Positions 5,064 through 5,629 of a DNA stretch of 5,629 bases are shown here, piece by piece. The notes below the pieces were generated by a model, which did no database searches, was not told the origin of the DNA, and saw only the letters and a list, made by a program, of their open reading frames with translations. Numbering within the stretch: position 1 is the first letter of the stretch; each line of letters begins with the position of its first letter. Source of the DNA: Selenomonadaceae bacterium (GTDB taxonomy: Bacteria > Bacillota > Negativicutes > Selenomonadales > Selenomonadaceae). The DNA lies in NCBI GenBank assembly GCA_017390245.1, contig JAFPCE010000104.1, positions 1-5,629 on the forward strand. The letters run 5' to 3'. The position numbers were made by a program, and so were the translations under genes.

Positions 5064-5504
5064 ATGGTATTGGAAATTGACGAAATAAAGAAGATTCTGC
5101 CTCATCGTTCCCCATTTTTGCTGGTTGACCGCATTATTGAGATTGACCCTTTTAAGTCTGCAGTAGGTATTAAAAATGTTACCTATAATGAGCCACAGTT
5201 CCACGGGCATTTTCCTAACAGATCCATTATGCCAGGCGTGCTGATTTTAGAGGCTATGGCGCAGGTTGGCGGCATTGCTATGCTTTACCCTGAGGAGAAC
5301 CGTGGCAAGATTGCTCTCTTTGGCGGCATGGACAATATTAAGTTCAAGAAGCCAGTTGTGCCTGGTGACCAGATGATTATGAAGGCTAATCTATTGAAGG
5401 TGCATGGCGATTATGGCAAACTCCATGCTGAAGCATACGTTGATGATGTTCTGGCTGCACAGGCTGACTTTACCTTTGCTTTGCAGAGACCAAATGAGGA
5501 TTAA
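5064..5504 (+). CDS. fabZ: 3-hydroxyacyl-[acyl-carrier-protein] dehydratase FabZ
   Basis: Hot-dog fold dehydratase of type II fatty acid synthesis in the cytoplasm. It converts 3-hydroxyacyl-ACP to trans-2-enoyl-ACP. From ATG 5064 it has 146 residues, the normal family length; an in-frame ATG at 5034 would add ten residues with no homology-like character and no ribosome binding site. ILPHRSPFLLVDRI (11-24) is the N-terminal signature. FHGHFPNRSIMPGVLILEAMAQVGG (46-70) carries catalytic His49 and Glu63, spaced as His54 and Glu68 of E. coli. KFKKPVVPGDQ (93-103) is the conserved C-terminal block. The gene follows lpxC by 55 bases and is probably in the same transcript. FabZ and the Lpx acyltransferases compete for 3-hydroxyacyl-ACP, which explains the pairing. 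FabZ rather than FabA is indicated by the motifs and the lipid A context. Confidence 0.97.
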   Translation: MVLEIDEIKKILPHRSPFLLVDRIIEIDPFKSAVGIKNVTYNEPQFHGHFPNRSIMPGVLILEAMAQVGGIAMLYPEENRGKIALFGGMDNIKFKKPVVPGDQMIMKANLLKVHGDYGKLHAEAYVDDVLAAQADFTFALQRPNED

Positions 5505-5576
5505 TCTGGTATTATAGGGTAGAAAAATCAAGAAATATTTAGTATGCCCGATTTTTTAGCCAAAAACAGGTGAAAA

Positions 5577-5604
5577 TAACAGGTCGCTTTTTTCTGGCCT
5601 GTTA
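5577..5604 (+). repeat. Inverted repeat downstream of fabZ with a second copy of one arm
   Basis: TAACAGG (5577-5583) pairs with CCTGTTA (5598-5604), extendable by three pairs including wobbles around the loop CTTTTTTC. No T run follows on the + strand, so it is a poor terminator for fabZ. AACAGGT also occurs at 5565-5571, so the 3' arm could pair with either copy. The role is unknown. Confidence 0.35.
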
Positions 5605-5629
5605 GGACTATAAAGAGTGATATTAGGTA

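Noticed and set aside
5507..5515. Extended -10-like TGGTATTAT just after fabZ
   Set aside because: No -35 element lies at a suitable distance; the nearest TTGCAG is 23 bases upstream.
5517..5557. Possible fabZ terminator (GGGTA paired with TGCCC, then GATTTTTT)
   Set aside because: The stem has only five pairs, one a wobble, across a 23-base loop; the alternative AAAAATC/GATTTTT stem is AT-only with a 20-base loop. Neither is convincing.
1..5629. CRISPR arrays, insertion sequences, tRNA or rRNA genes, riboswitches
   Set aside because: No regularly spaced direct repeats, transposase frames, terminal inverted repeats or structured RNA signatures are visible. The gaps between genes are all about 125 bases or less.

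Overview
The window is a stretch of an outer-membrane / lipid A gene cluster. Diderm traits (Skp/OmpH-like chaperones, LpxD, LpxC, an LpxL-type acyltransferase) sit beside Firmicute-like expression signals: strong AAGGAGG-type ribosome binding sites, TTG start usage, and a compact intrinsic terminator. GC content is moderate. Together this points to a diderm Firmicute of the Negativicutes (Selenomonadales/Veillonellales). The genus cannot be fixed from the sequence alone. All seven genes are on the + strand.

Layout. (1) 1-2095 holds three consecutive OmpH/Skp-like genes. The first is cut by the left edge and has a type I signal peptide. The second is a long coiled-coil protein held by one N-terminal transmembrane helix. 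The third is a predicted lipoprotein. A GC-rich hairpin at 490-521 lies between the first and second. (2) 2110-3129 is lpxD, followed by a strong intrinsic terminator at 3144-3171. (3) 3221-4099 is an LpxL/HtrB-family acyltransferase with a good candidate promoter whose -35 overlaps the tail of the preceding terminator. (4) 4175-5008 (probably starting at TTG 4181) is lpxC, with two overlapping candidate promoters just upstream. (5) 5064-5504 is fabZ. (6) 5505-5629 is non-coding and holds only weak inverted repeats and a -10-like box. The next gene, perhaps lpxA by analogy with related clusters, would lie beyond the window.

How the genes fit together. LpxC commits UDP-3-O-acyl-GlcNAc to lipid A, LpxD adds the second 3-hydroxyacyl chain, and the LpxL-type enzyme would add a secondary acyl chain. 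FabZ draws on the same 3-hydroxyacyl-ACP pool for membrane fatty acids, so its place beside lpxC fits balancing of LPS against phospholipid. The OmpH proteins would escort outer-membrane proteins through the periplasm.

I do not see an undescribed defence, mobile or RNA system. The most interesting point is the trio of Skp-like paralogues with three different predicted membrane attachments, including one greatly enlarged member.
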